A stretch of DNA of 14,066 bases, taken from positions 1-14,066 of the forward strand of contig BOAV01000065.1 of assembly GCA_026002045.1 (NCBI GenBank). The letters are read 5' to 3'. Below the pieces are notes generated by a model that searched no databases, was not told the DNA's origin, and saw only the letters and a program-made list of their open reading frames with translations. This DNA is from Spirochaetia bacterium. Lineage in GTDB: Bacteria > Spirochaetota > Spirochaetia > Treponematales > Breznakiellaceae. Below are positions 7,126 to 13,874 of this stretch, piece by piece. Both the position numbers and the translations under genes were made by a program. Position 1 is the first letter of the stretch. The number at the start of each line of letters is the position of its first letter.

Positions 7126-7899
7126 ATGGTGTATCCGGATAAAGCAAGGTCTCTGCGGTTTAACAATGCGTCCCCCCTTTACGAACAGTTAAAACAGTCC
7201 ATACTCCATGAGATCATGACCGACACCTATAAGTACGGTGAACGGCTGCCCAGTGAAACTGAATTATCCGAAAAATACGGGGTAAGCCGGATAACCGTGC
7301 GCCGGACCATTGCGGAACTGGTGGAAGGGGGCTATTTAAGCTCCCAACAGGGAAGGGGAACCTTTGTAAAGTACTACAAGAATCACCAGGAACTGCTGGC
7401 CTTTAATTCCTTTATTGACAACAGTACCATCTACCACCTGGAACGGAATATCCTCTCCAAGGAGTACATTGAGGCCGACGCCGCCCTGGGGGAAGCCCTG
7501 GATGTGCCCCAGGGAACCTCTATCATCAAACTGCGCCGGCTTTTTCTGGAGGGGGGCAGGCCTTATTCACTGGATACCGCCTATTTTCTGGATGAATTAT
7601 ACCCCGGCCTCTTTAAACTCCTTAAGGACAATATTTCCACCCTGGAGCTGCTCAATAGCCATTACCATACGAAGTTCTTTAAGGCCAATAAAAGCCTGGA
7701 GGCGATCCGGGCAGGGCAGGATGAAGCGGCTCTCCTGGACTGTGTTCCCGGCGAGCCCCTTTTTTCGGTGCATAAAACCTACTATGACCGGCTGGATCGT
7801 CCGGTGCATTATTCCCATTACCTAATCCTGGGCAACCGCTGTAAATATACCCTGACCGTAACCAACGACGATGCGGATACAAAGATTGTTTTCCGGTAG
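7126..7899 (+). CDS. frlR: GntR/HutC-family transcriptional regulator of the frl operon
   Basis: A 257-residue two-domain regulator. Residues 15-82 form the GntR winged helix: PLYEQLKQSILHEI, then YKYGERLPSETELSEKYGVSR with the recognition helix ITVRRTIAELVEGGYL, then the wing QGRGTFV. Residues about 100-245 form the UTRA ligand-binding domain: NILSKEYIEA, LDVPQGTSIIKLRRLF, GRPYSLDTAYFLDELYPGL, KANKSLEAIRAGQDEAALLDCVPGEPLFSVHKTYYDRLDRPVHYSHYL spread over 187-233. UTRA domains bind sugar-phosphate-like effectors, so fructoselysine 6-phosphate is a plausible inducer. It lies 38 bases after frlD on the same strand with AAGGA upstream of the ATG, and is probably the last gene of the operon it controls, giving autoregulation. 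No separate promoter is evident before it. Confidence 0.82.
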   Translation: MVYPDKARSLRFNNASPLYEQLKQSILHEIMTDTYKYGERLPSETELSEKYGVSRITVRRTIAELVEGGYLSSQQGRGTFVKYYKNHQELLAFNSFIDNSTIYHLERNILSKEYIEADAALGEALDVPQGTSIIKLRRLFLEGGRPYSLDTAYFLDELYPGLFKLLKDNISTLELLNSHYHTKFFKANKSLEAIRAGQDEAALLDCVPGEPLFSVHKTYYDRLDRPVHYSHYLILGNRCKYTLTVTNDDADTKIVFR

Positions 7900-7960
7900 C
7901 CGACCGGGGTGACAACCTGATCCGAAAAAGGACACAGAATTTCCTACAAGTCAGCCGATA

Positions 7961-8061
7961 CTACTGCCCCATCGCCGCTGCGTACTCCGCTTCGTAACGT
8001 TTAAGCTGGGGATTGTCGGGGGCCAGGGCCAGGGCTTGTTTGAGGTAGTAGACGGCGCGGC
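7961..8061 (-). repeat. Right copy of the 101-bp direct repeat
   Basis: This is the 3' end of the TPR gene, from its stop codon inward. It matches 1846-1946 in direct orientation at 100 of 101 positions. Outside both ends similarity stops abruptly: the left flanks are GGATAACAACT and CAGCCGATA, the right flanks ACGGCTCAGG and GTTCGTCATG. Together the copies bracket the SDR remnant and the complete frl operon (1947-7960). Confidence 0.92.
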
Positions 8062-9712
8062 GTTCGTCATGGCGGCGGTGGTAGACCTCAAACATGGCGG
8101 TAAGGGAGGAGAGGTTACGGGGGTCTTCAAAGAGGCTGGAACGGAGGTCGTTCATGATCATATCTTCCTTGCTGCGGGTACGGCTCCGCAGATAATAATA
8201 ACGGCTTTTTATTGCGCCCCCGGGAGCGCTTGTCAGGCAGGTTTCGATCATGCGGGATGCTTCATCCTTCCGGCCGGTGTCGATAAGAGCGGAAATATAA
8301 ATAGTGATTGATTCATCATTTTGGGGGTCCCGTTCGTAGAGTTGCCGGGCATAGGAGAGAGCGGCGGTGTTGTTACCCAGGCCCCGCTCCACCGTATAGG
8401 CCAAAAGGAGAGTCTGGAAAGAGGGGCCGCTTTTCAGGAGCTCCGCAAGGTAACCCCGGGCTTCCTGCCAGTTTTCCCGGCGGACGGCATCCTGGACTGC
8501 CAGATCAATGACGCCCGATGCCCGGTCGGGGACGCTCATGAGTCTGCGAAGCAGTGCCCGGCCTTCGGTCTGGTCTTCGATCCGGCTTGATTCCATGAGG
8601 AGCCGGGCGGTGTACACCAAAGCTTCGGCATCCGCGGGGTTGTTTTCGGAAGAATTTCGCAGAAGGGAACGGAGGTAGTTCAGGGCGGCGTCCCGGTTCC
8701 GGTAACCTTCGGCCTGAACCCGCGCCCGGAGGAAAAGGTAGAGCCGGTTATTGGGGTTGACCGAAGCGTAAAGGTCCAGGGAAGGCAGGGCCTGGAGGAA
8801 CTGTCCCTGCTCTACCAGGATATGGGCCCGCATGAGGATGAATTCCCCATCCCGGCTGTTCCGCTGGAGAATCTCCGCGATAGCGGGTTCTGCACGGCGC
8901 CAGTCCCTTGCCTGGTACCAGGCAAGGGCAAGCTGCCGCTTGATGGCGATATTATCGGGATAGTGGAGCACCAGCTCAGAGAGCATTCCAACGGATTCCT
9001 CTGTCTGCCCTTCCCGGCCCAGAATACGGGCAAAACCCAGGACGGCAGGGTAACATTCAGGGGAAAGCGCAAATGCTTTGCTGTAGGCCGCTTTTGCCTC
9101 GCTGAGCCGGCCGGACCTTTCGTATGCCATACCTAAAAAATAGGGGGCCAGCACAGAACCGCTGTTTAGTTCAGCGGCCCTTAACAGATCGGGCAGGGCA
9201 GAAAGAAACTGTTCCGCGGGGACGGAGGAGGGTTCCGAAAAGAAAATCAAAAACGGAAGCACATGTTCCAGGTAATCATTTGATCCGGAAGAAGGCGGGG
9301 TGTAGGTTGTAGAGCGAAGGATCCGGGCATACACATGGGTCTGGGGGATATCCAGGGTTGGGATCTGGGGGCGCATATCGGGGTAAAGCCGCTGGAACAG
9401 GGCAGCGTTGACGGCGTTCATGATCCGGCCGAATTCGGATGCGCCCAGTTCCCGGCTGCGGATAAGCTCCAGGGAGCGCAGAAGCGACGAGGGAATACCC
9501 GATTCGGTAAGGCTGCGGATTTCATCAGCCACACCGCTTCCGGGCCGGGGAACAGCAACCGAAGAGCTTTCCCCCGGAGACTGACCGGGCGCCGGTATCT
9601 GGAGGGGGACTTCCTTTACTTCTTCCTTCTTTGGTCCGGCAAAGCAGAGGGCCGCGGCAAAAAGAAAGAACCCGCAAAAAAGCAGGGGGAATGAATGTCT
9701 TGAATGGCTCAT
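7961..9712 (-). CDS. Exported TPR-repeat protein
   Basis: A 583-residue protein with an N-terminal signal peptide (MSHSRHS, core FPLLFCGFFLFAAALCFA, probably cut before GPKKE) and a Pro/Ser-rich linker to about residue 60. Tetratricopeptide repeats run from about 187 onward (APYFLGMAYERSGRLSEAKAAYSKAF, VLGFARILGREGQTEESVGMLSEL, LALAWYQARDWRRAEPAIAEIL), and the last ends near the C-terminus (VYHRRHDERRAVYYLKQALA). Such proteins usually scaffold envelope complexes in the periplasm; no enzymatic motif is seen. Its ATG overlaps the stop of the upstream membrane-protein gene (ATGA, 9709-9712), so the two are translationally coupled. A lipoprotein is less likely because AALC is a poor lipobox. Its last 32 codons are duplicated at 1846-1946. 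Confidence 0.82.
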   Translation of the reverse strand: MSHSRHSFPLLFCGFFLFAAALCFAGPKKEEVKEVPLQIPAPGQSPGESSSVAVPRPGSGVADEIRSLTESGIPSSLLRSLELIRSRELGASEFGRIMNAVNAALFQRLYPDMRPQIPTLDIPQTHVYARILRSTTYTPPSSGSNDYLEHVLPFLIFFSEPSSVPAEQFLSALPDLLRAAELNSGSVLAPYFLGMAYERSGRLSEAKAAYSKAFALSPECYPAVLGFARILGREGQTEESVGMLSELVLHYPDNIAIKRQLALAWYQARDWRRAEPAIAEILQRNSRDGEFILMRAHILVEQGQFLQALPSLDLYASVNPNNRLYLFLRARVQAEGYRNRDAALNYLRSLLRNSSENNPADAEALVYTARLLMESSRIEDQTEGRALLRRLMSVPDRASGVIDLAVQDAVRRENWQEARGYLAELLKSGPSFQTLLLAYTVERGLGNNTAALSYARQLYERDPQNDESITIYISALIDTGRKDEASRMIETCLTSAPGGAIKSRYYYLRSRTRSKEDMIMNDLRSSLFEDPRNLSSLTAMFEVYHRRHDERRAVYYLKQALALAPDNPQLKRYEAEYAAAMGQ

Positions 9713-10260
9713 CGTCTAAGCTCTCCTGCATTGTATTTTGTACCAAGGGAGACCAGCACAAGGATGAGTCCCGCAAGGACAACTAAGAGGGGCCACCAGT
9801 TCAGGATGAACTGCCTAAAGGAAAAAGAAACCAGGTCAAGAGAAAAAACCATAAGTACCGACCCCAGGACCACAAAGGCAATGGCAGGAACCACATAGCT
9901 TGAGCGGAAAGCTCCGTAACGGTGCCAGCCTGCGGGGATAAGGGCAAGCCCGGAAAAAACCGAAATCAGGGGCCAATCACGGGAGAACGCAACGGGGAAA
10001 ATTTTAAGGGCCGAAAGAAACAGGAAGAACCCTACCAGGAGAAAAAAGGCGGCGAAAAAAAGGTAAAGGGAACGCTTTTTAAGGCTGATGGCAAAAACCG
10101 CGCAGAGGGAGCCGAGGATCACAAAAAAGAAGGAGATCAATACGGATAACCGGGAACTGCCCACCATACTGCCCAAAAGAAAAGCAACCCCAAGAAACAT
10201 GAGGAGAAGTCCGATAATAAAAACAAGCCGGGCGGAACTGCGGCGGGTTAATGGGGCCAT
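9709..10260 (-). CDS. Six-helix integral membrane protein, function unknown
   Basis: A 183-residue, very hydrophobic protein with helices near 11-32, 38-60, 64-84, 96-111, 121-143 and 152-172. The two halves look alike, each ending in a W-P-L-containing helix (DWPLISVFSGLALIPAGW at 95-112 and NWWPLLVVLAGLILVLVSL at 154-172). This resembles the transmembrane region found in LiaI/LiaF-type envelope-stress proteins, but I hold that only as a weak family suggestion. It lies upstream of the TPR gene with a four-base overlap and is probably the first gene of the pair. No Shine-Dalgarno precedes the ATG; a -10 box sits so close that a leaderless message is predicted. Confidence 0.7.
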   Translation of the reverse strand: MAPLTRRSSARLVFIIGLLLMFLGVAFLLGSMVGSSRLSVLISFFFVILGSLCAVFAISLKKRSLYLFFAAFFLLVGFFLFLSALKIFPVAFSRDWPLISVFSGLALIPAGWHRYGAFRSSYVVPAIAFVVLGSVLMVFSLDLVSFSFRQFILNWWPLLVVLAGLILVLVSLGTKYNAGELRR

Positions 10261-10295
10261 ATATATAATATATCGGAATATGGCGGCCTTGTCAT
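10260..10295 (-). promoter_or_regulatory. Leftward promoter predicting a leaderless mRNA
   Basis: On the minus strand ATGACA (10295-10290, five of six consensus bases) and TATATT (10272-10267) are separated by 17 bp. The predicted start, seven bases after the -10 box, falls on the A of the ATG at 10260. That explains why the gene has no ribosome binding site. Start-site assignments of this kind are good to one or two bases. Confidence 0.5.
10264..10269 (+). promoter_or_regulatory. Possible rightward -10 box for the lipoprotein cluster
   Basis: A perfect TATAAT on the plus strand overlaps the leftward -10 box. It would start transcription near 10276, about 33 bases before the lipoprotein ATG and its AAGGAA ribosome binding site. 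No convincing -35 box is seen 16-18 bp upstream, so this direction may be weak or need an activator. The two polymerases would compete for the same site. Confidence 0.35.
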
Positions 10296-10308
10296 CATAA
10301 GGAAACAG

Positions 10309-11394
10309 ATGTTAGGATTCGAAATGCGCAGGTTTTATCTTTTTCTGCTTATCCCGGCCTTATTTGGCTGTTGCATGCTAAGCGGCTGCGGGGGAACCAC
10401 CGAGCGCCCGCCCCGGATCGATCCCTATTACCTGAGCGGAACCAGGGAAAACCGGGAAAATCTTATTGAACTCTTTACCCTGCTGGCCGCAGAAACCGAA
10501 AGCAGGGAAAACCAATTCACCGTGATCCGGGAGATTGCCAATAACTATGTCCGGCAAAAGGAATACCCCCGGCTTATCAATTTCCTCAGTATGCGGACCA
10601 ATAATTTCCCCGACGACCCCTATAACGCCTACTATCTTTTGATGATCGCCTACGCCTATATGCAGGAAGATGCGGATGCCGTGGCAGCCCTCTATTTTGA
10701 TATCATCCTCAAGAACTATCCTGATTTGACCGTTCTGGGGGAATCAATCCACCTGGCCTGCCTGAATCAGCTTATCGGCCTCTCGGATAACAGCGAACAG
10801 CTGGTATGGTATTACCATGAACTGATCTCCCGCTTTTCCGACCGGATAGATCTGGGCTCCGCCTATTTCATGCTGGCCCGCTCTTATGAGCGGATTGGGG
10901 ACTGGAACGGGGCCATCCAGGCCTATACCCAATACCTGCCCTGGCAGGGGACCATCATCCAGGGCTTCCCCAATGCGGATACCTACGCAAAGCAGCTGGT
11001 GGATTTTAACAATTCCCCCAAGAACTGGACCTTTGAAAACATCAATGTTCTGGTGGACGCTATCAAGGCGGCCCTGGACGGGGGCAGCAGCAGCCGGCTC
11101 CGGCAATACCAGGCCAAGGTAAACTTTTTTGCCCGGTCCTGGGAGCAGGAAGAAACCGACGATTCGGGGATGGCGGAATTCAGCCTCCCGGACTTTATGC
11201 GGGGCAACCGGATCTCCTATGCGGATCATCTCGACGCCGGTTCCAACGCCAATGAGGCCTATTTACGTACCTGGGGCTGGTCCCAGTACATTTCCACCTG
11301 GTATTTCTACTTCAGAAAAGTCAACTTTCCCTTGGACCCGGAAATCCACGGCCACTGGGAATGGGCGGGGGTCTATTATGGAGAAAAATTTTAA
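10309..11394 (+). CDS. TPR-like lipoprotein
   Basis: A 361-residue protein with a lipoprotein signal: MRR, core FYLFLLIPALFGCCM, lipobox LSGC with the lipidated Cys at residue 27. The body is alpha-helical with TPR-like pairs (YPRLINFLSMRTNNFPDDPYNAYYLL, AYFMLARSYERIGDWNGAIQAYTQYL at about 186-204). An aromatic-rich C-terminus (WGWSQYISTWYFYFRKVNF, HGHWEWAGVYYG) is distinctive, but I do not recognise its family. It should be anchored in a membrane facing the periplasm. The ATG at 10309 has AAGGAA seven bases upstream; ATG 10324 with AGGA is an equally placed alternative and would give a more ordinary signal peptide (MRRFYLF). It precedes the transglycosylase gene by 15 bases and is likely co-transcribed with it. 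Confidence 0.78.
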   Translation: MLGFEMRRFYLFLLIPALFGCCMLSGCGGTTERPPRIDPYYLSGTRENRENLIELFTLLAAETESRENQFTVIREIANNYVRQKEYPRLINFLSMRTNNFPDDPYNAYYLLMIAYAYMQEDADAVAALYFDIILKNYPDLTVLGESIHLACLNQLIGLSDNSEQLVWYYHELISRFSDRIDLGSAYFMLARSYERIGDWNGAIQAYTQYLPWQGTIIQGFPNADTYAKQLVDFNNSPKNWTFENINVLVDAIKAALDGGSSSRLRQYQAKVNFFARSWEQEETDDSGMAEFSLPDFMRGNRISYADHLDAGSNANEAYLRTWGWSQYISTWYFYFRKVNFPLDPEIHGHWEWAGVYYGEKF

Positions 11395-11409
11395 CAATGG
11401 AGAATAAAG

Positions 11410-12855
11410 ATGAAGATTAACCACAGAGGGCACAGAGGAGGCACAGAGGACACAGAGAGGAAAGGAAGATATAATTCCTTTGCCTTCCCTCTGTGTCCTC
11501 TGTGGTTTTCCCTCTGTGTCCTCTGTGGTTTTTCTTTTGTGACGGCAGCACTACACGCCCAGACGGACATCTCCCGGCCCTTGCGGCAGGTGCAGTTCCG
11601 CATGGCGGATCATCCTGCATCCCGCAACATGCTCCCCGCTCCCAATGAAGCGGATCTTTCCTCAACCCTTCGATCTTTCACCGGCAGTTCCCTCCTCACC
11701 CCCCACGCCATGGAGCAGGCCCTGACCCAGCAGTACATCCGCCAGTACTCAAGCCGGGGAGGCATCGAATGGCTTAACGCGGTGATGCGCCGGGGAAGTC
11801 CCTACCTCAGCTTTATCAGGAAGGAGATTGAAGAGCGGGGGCTGCCGCCGGAGCTGCTCTATTTGCCGGTGATCGAGTCGGGGTATCTTCCCACGGCGGT
11901 GAGCAAGTCCGGCGCAATGGGGCTCTGGCAGTTCATGAAGAACAGCATCGGCGGCTATGACATAAAAATCAACGACTGGGTGGATGAACGGCGGGATTTC
12001 TGGAAGGCTACCCAGGGGGCCCTGCGGAAACTGGAAGACAACTACCGGGCACTGGAGGACTGGCCACTGGCGCTGGCGGCCTATAACGCGGGCCTGGGGG
12101 GGGTCAGCCGGGTAGTAAAGCAGACCGGCGTTCAGGACTATTGGACCCTTTCGGAAAAAAAGGCCCTTAAAGAGGAGACCATCCACTATGTGCCCAAACT
12201 TTTGGCGGTGGCCCATATCATGAGCCACCCCCGGCAATACGGGGCGGACGCCTGGCCGGAAGAGGCCCCGGACTGGACCCGGATTCCCCTGGGAAAGCCG
12301 GTGGACCTGACAATCCTGGCGGCACAGGCGGGGATCGACATCGGCCTTTTAAAAAGCGGAAATGCGGAACTGAACTACAATATCACCCCCCCGGACGCCT
12401 CATGGCAGCTTAAAATCCCCGCCGAAAGCGCCCTCGCAGTGGCGGCGGTCCTGGATCGGAAGGACATACAGCTCACCAAAAACTATCTTCATACCATACA
12501 CTACGGGGATACCCTTTCCGCCCTGGCCCTGCATTACGGTATTTCAGTGGATCTTATCCAGAACGCCAATCCGGGGCTCCGGAATCAGTATCTCCAAATC
12601 GGGAAGCCCATCCTGATCCCCGCCTTCAAGGATGTGGGTCCCTATCAGGGAGAACAGAGCGCCGGGAGCAATTCCGCCGGAAACAGTTCCTTTAATGGAA
12701 TCCATTTGGTAAAACAGGGAGAAACCCTTTGGGGCATCGCCCTGGCCTATGGCATTGACCCGGGAACCCTGGCCCAGGCAAACAACATGGACCTCAATGG
12801 CACCCTGAGCGTAGGGAGAAACCTTAAAGTGCCGATAATAGGAAATGATGAGTAA
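11410..12855 (+). CDS. MltD-like lytic transglycosylase with two LysM domains
   Basis: A 481-residue exported peptidoglycan enzyme. The transglycosylase SLT domain (about 142-270) shows ELLYLPVIESGYLP with catalytic Glu156, KSGAMGLWQFM (166-176) and LALAAYNAGLGGV (220-232). Two LysM modules follow, about 360-405 (YLHTIHYGDTLSALALHYGI) and 430-475 (HLVKQGETLWGIALAYGI), which bind glycan. It would cleave between MurNAc and GlcNAc, forming 1,6-anhydroMurNAc. The signal region is odd: residues 4-41 are encoded by an inverted-repeat element, and the hydrophobic core (FAFPLCPLWFSLCVLCGFSFVTAA) comes mostly from it; cleavage is likely after LHA (residue 50). The start is supported by TGGAGA eight bases before the ATG, and no alternative start lies between the repeat and the mature part. 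Confidence 0.9.
   Translation: MKINHRGHRGGTEDTERKGRYNSFAFPLCPLWFSLCVLCGFSFVTAALHAQTDISRPLRQVQFRMADHPASRNMLPAPNEADLSSTLRSFTGSSLLTPHAMEQALTQQYIRQYSSRGGIEWLNAVMRRGSPYLSFIRKEIEERGLPPELLYLPVIESGYLPTAVSKSGAMGLWQFMKNSIGGYDIKINDWVDERRDFWKATQGALRKLEDNYRALEDWPLALAAYNAGLGGVSRVVKQTGVQDYWTLSEKKALKEETIHYVPKLLAVAHIMSHPRQYGADAWPEEAPDWTRIPLGKPVDLTILAAQAGIDIGLLKSGNAELNYNITPPDASWQLKIPAESALAVAAVLDRKDIQLTKNYLHTIHYGDTLSALALHYGISVDLIQNANPGLRNQYLQIGKPILIPAFKDVGPYQGEQSAGSNSAGNSSFNGIHLVKQGETLWGIALAYGIDPGTLAQANNMDLNGTLSVGRNLKVPIIGNDE
11419..11530. repeat. HRGHRG-type inverted-repeat element inside the signal peptide coding region
   Basis: A 112-bp imperfect palindrome. The ends AACCACAGAGG (11419-11429) and CCTCTGTGGTT (11520-11530) are perfect complements, and the centre is a perfect stem AAAGGAA/TTCCTTT (11461-11467, 11475-11481) with a 7-base loop. 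In between are iterations of CACAGAGG on the left and CCTCTGTG on the right. The right arm holds two identical adjacent 23-bp units (11485-11507 and 11508-11530). The left arm reads NHRGHRGGTEDTE and the right arm PLCPLWFSLCVLCG, peptides I recall from many spurious database entries derived from a dispersed bacterial repeat. The unit lacks stop codons in all six frames, which lets it sit in a gene without breaking it. Confidence 0.9.
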
Positions 12856-13867
12856 ATTGAAAATAAACCGAGGCAGTTCCAAAATGTCAGATTTTGGAAC
12901 TGCAACCTTAGATTTAAGGGGAAAAGCGGACTTTAGACCGCTTTTCCAAGAGCCGGTTCCAAAACTAACCGAGTTTTGGAACCGGCTCATCCATCATAAC
13001 GCCCTCTGCGTTTATTTCTTTCTTATGACAGCGGTGATATATGGGCAGACGAAGATCGATATTTCGGGGACCGTTGAATGGGACAGGATGGAGATCAATG
13101 CGGCGGTTTCCCTGGATCTGGCTTCGGCAAATATCAGGCTCCCCACGGGGCGGACCCAGGGGGAAGAACTTATCGGCGCCGAATATATTGCGCTGATACG
13201 GCCCCATATACTTTCCATCCCCGTGGATTCATCCCTTACCATTGAAGATTATATTGAGGCGGGCAATTTTTCCCTGCTCCGGGCCGAGGGGCTTGCCCTG
13301 TCCGCCCGGGCGGTACCCCCCAGCCTTTCCCCGGATTTTACAAAACTTAAAGCGCAGTATACCATCAGTATTGCGGGGATCAGCGCGGAATTTATCCGCC
13401 ACACAAGGCCCGCGGAGACGCGGCGTGTCCTTATCCCTGCGCCGACAACTTCCTATACGGGGATCATCATCATGGCCGCAGAGGAACTTCCGGTCCACGG
13501 GATGAAAGCGCTCTCCCTCACCCTCCCCTGCCTCTTCCCAAAAATCTGGGACACCGACATGAACCTTATCTATGAACGGAATATGCTGGAAGTACAAAAC
13601 CCGCGCAGCCCCATGGTCCGTTATGCCGCCGCAGAGGGGATATTCCGCCCTACCCCTTCGGGATTATCCCCGGAACTGAGCGCCCTGGTGGGAGACAAGC
13701 CCCTGCGGATCATCGCACGGGGGGTCTTTGGGAAACGCCCCACGGACCCCATCATCGACCGGGAAGACGCCCTGACCATTATTTCATCCGAAGAAAACCG
13801 CCGGCTCCTCCGGGAAGGCAAAGTGGTAATTGTCCTCAACGATGAGGTATTACAGGACGAATTTTAA
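12845..13867 (+). CDS. Exported protein of unknown function with a palindromic insert at its N-terminus
   Basis: A 340-residue protein starting inside the end of the transglycosylase gene (ATG at 12845 or 12848; TAGGA just upstream), so coupled to it. Residues 1-9 (MMSKLKINR) are followed by about 39 residues encoded by a cluster of hairpins, then a hydrophobic export segment NALCVYFFLMTAVIYG (52-67), probably cut before QTKIDISG. The mature part is mixed beta/alpha without known catalytic residues. A segment around 205-250 (TSYTGIIIMAAEELPV ... PKIWDTDMNLIYERN) resembles the YTGLIIDARGL...P.I.DE.G..VY pattern seen in some periplasmic lipoprotein or flagellum-associated families, a weak hint only. 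No alternative ATG, GTG or TTG in frame would give a normal signal peptide without reading through the hairpins. Confidence 0.72.
   Translation: MMSKLKINRGSSKMSDFGTATLDLRGKADFRPLFQEPVPKLTEFWNRLIHHNALCVYFFLMTAVIYGQTKIDISGTVEWDRMEINAAVSLDLASANIRLPTGRTQGEELIGAEYIALIRPHILSIPVDSSLTIEDYIEAGNFSLLRAEGLALSARAVPPSLSPDFTKLKAQYTISIAGISAEFIRHTRPAETRRVLIPAPTTSYTGIIIMAAEELPVHGMKALSLTLPCLFPKIWDTDMNLIYERNMLEVQNPRSPMVRYAAAEGIFRPTPSGLSPELSALVGDKPLRIIARGVFGKRPTDPIIDREDALTIISSEENRRLLREGKVVIVLNDEVLQDEF
12873..12988. repeat. Cluster of four hairpins (palindromic element) read as protein
   Basis: Four consecutive stem-loops fill 116 bp. H1: GCAGTTCCAAAAT (12873-12885) and its exact complement (12891-12903), 13 bp, loop GTCAG. 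H2: CCTTA/TAAGG (12906-12919), 5 bp. H3: GGAAAAGCGG (12920-12929) with CCGCTTTTCC (12938-12947), 10 bp. H4: GAGCCGGTTCCAAAAC (12950-12965) with its exact complement (12973-12988), 16 bp, loop TAACCGA. H1 and H4 share the core GTTCCAAAA, so they are probably related units. All stems are perfect, which coding sequence alone would not produce. The reading frame of the surrounding gene passes through without a stop (residues about 10-48). Confidence 0.9.
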
Positions 13868-13874
13868 TCGATCC

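Noticed and set aside
7893..7907. Hairpin CCGGT/ACCGG over the frlR stop codon as a terminator
   Set aside because: The stem is only 5 bp and is followed by GGGGTGACAAC, not a run of T. No good terminator was found between the convergent frlR and TPR genes.
11419..11530. Possible CRISPR-like array, because of the short iterated units
   Set aside because: The units are adjacent or nested with no unique spacers of constant length, and the two halves are inverted copies. It is a palindromic repeat element.
11391..11665. Two minus-strand open frames rich in HRGHRG and LCPLCLLCALCG peptides
   Set aside because: They arise because the inverted repeat has no stops in any frame. They lack ribosome binding sites and overlap the transglycosylase gene.
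12873..12988. Hairpin cluster as a transcription terminator after the transglycosylase gene
   Set aside because: No T-run follows any of the stems, and the open frame with a coupled start continues through them into a full-length exported protein.
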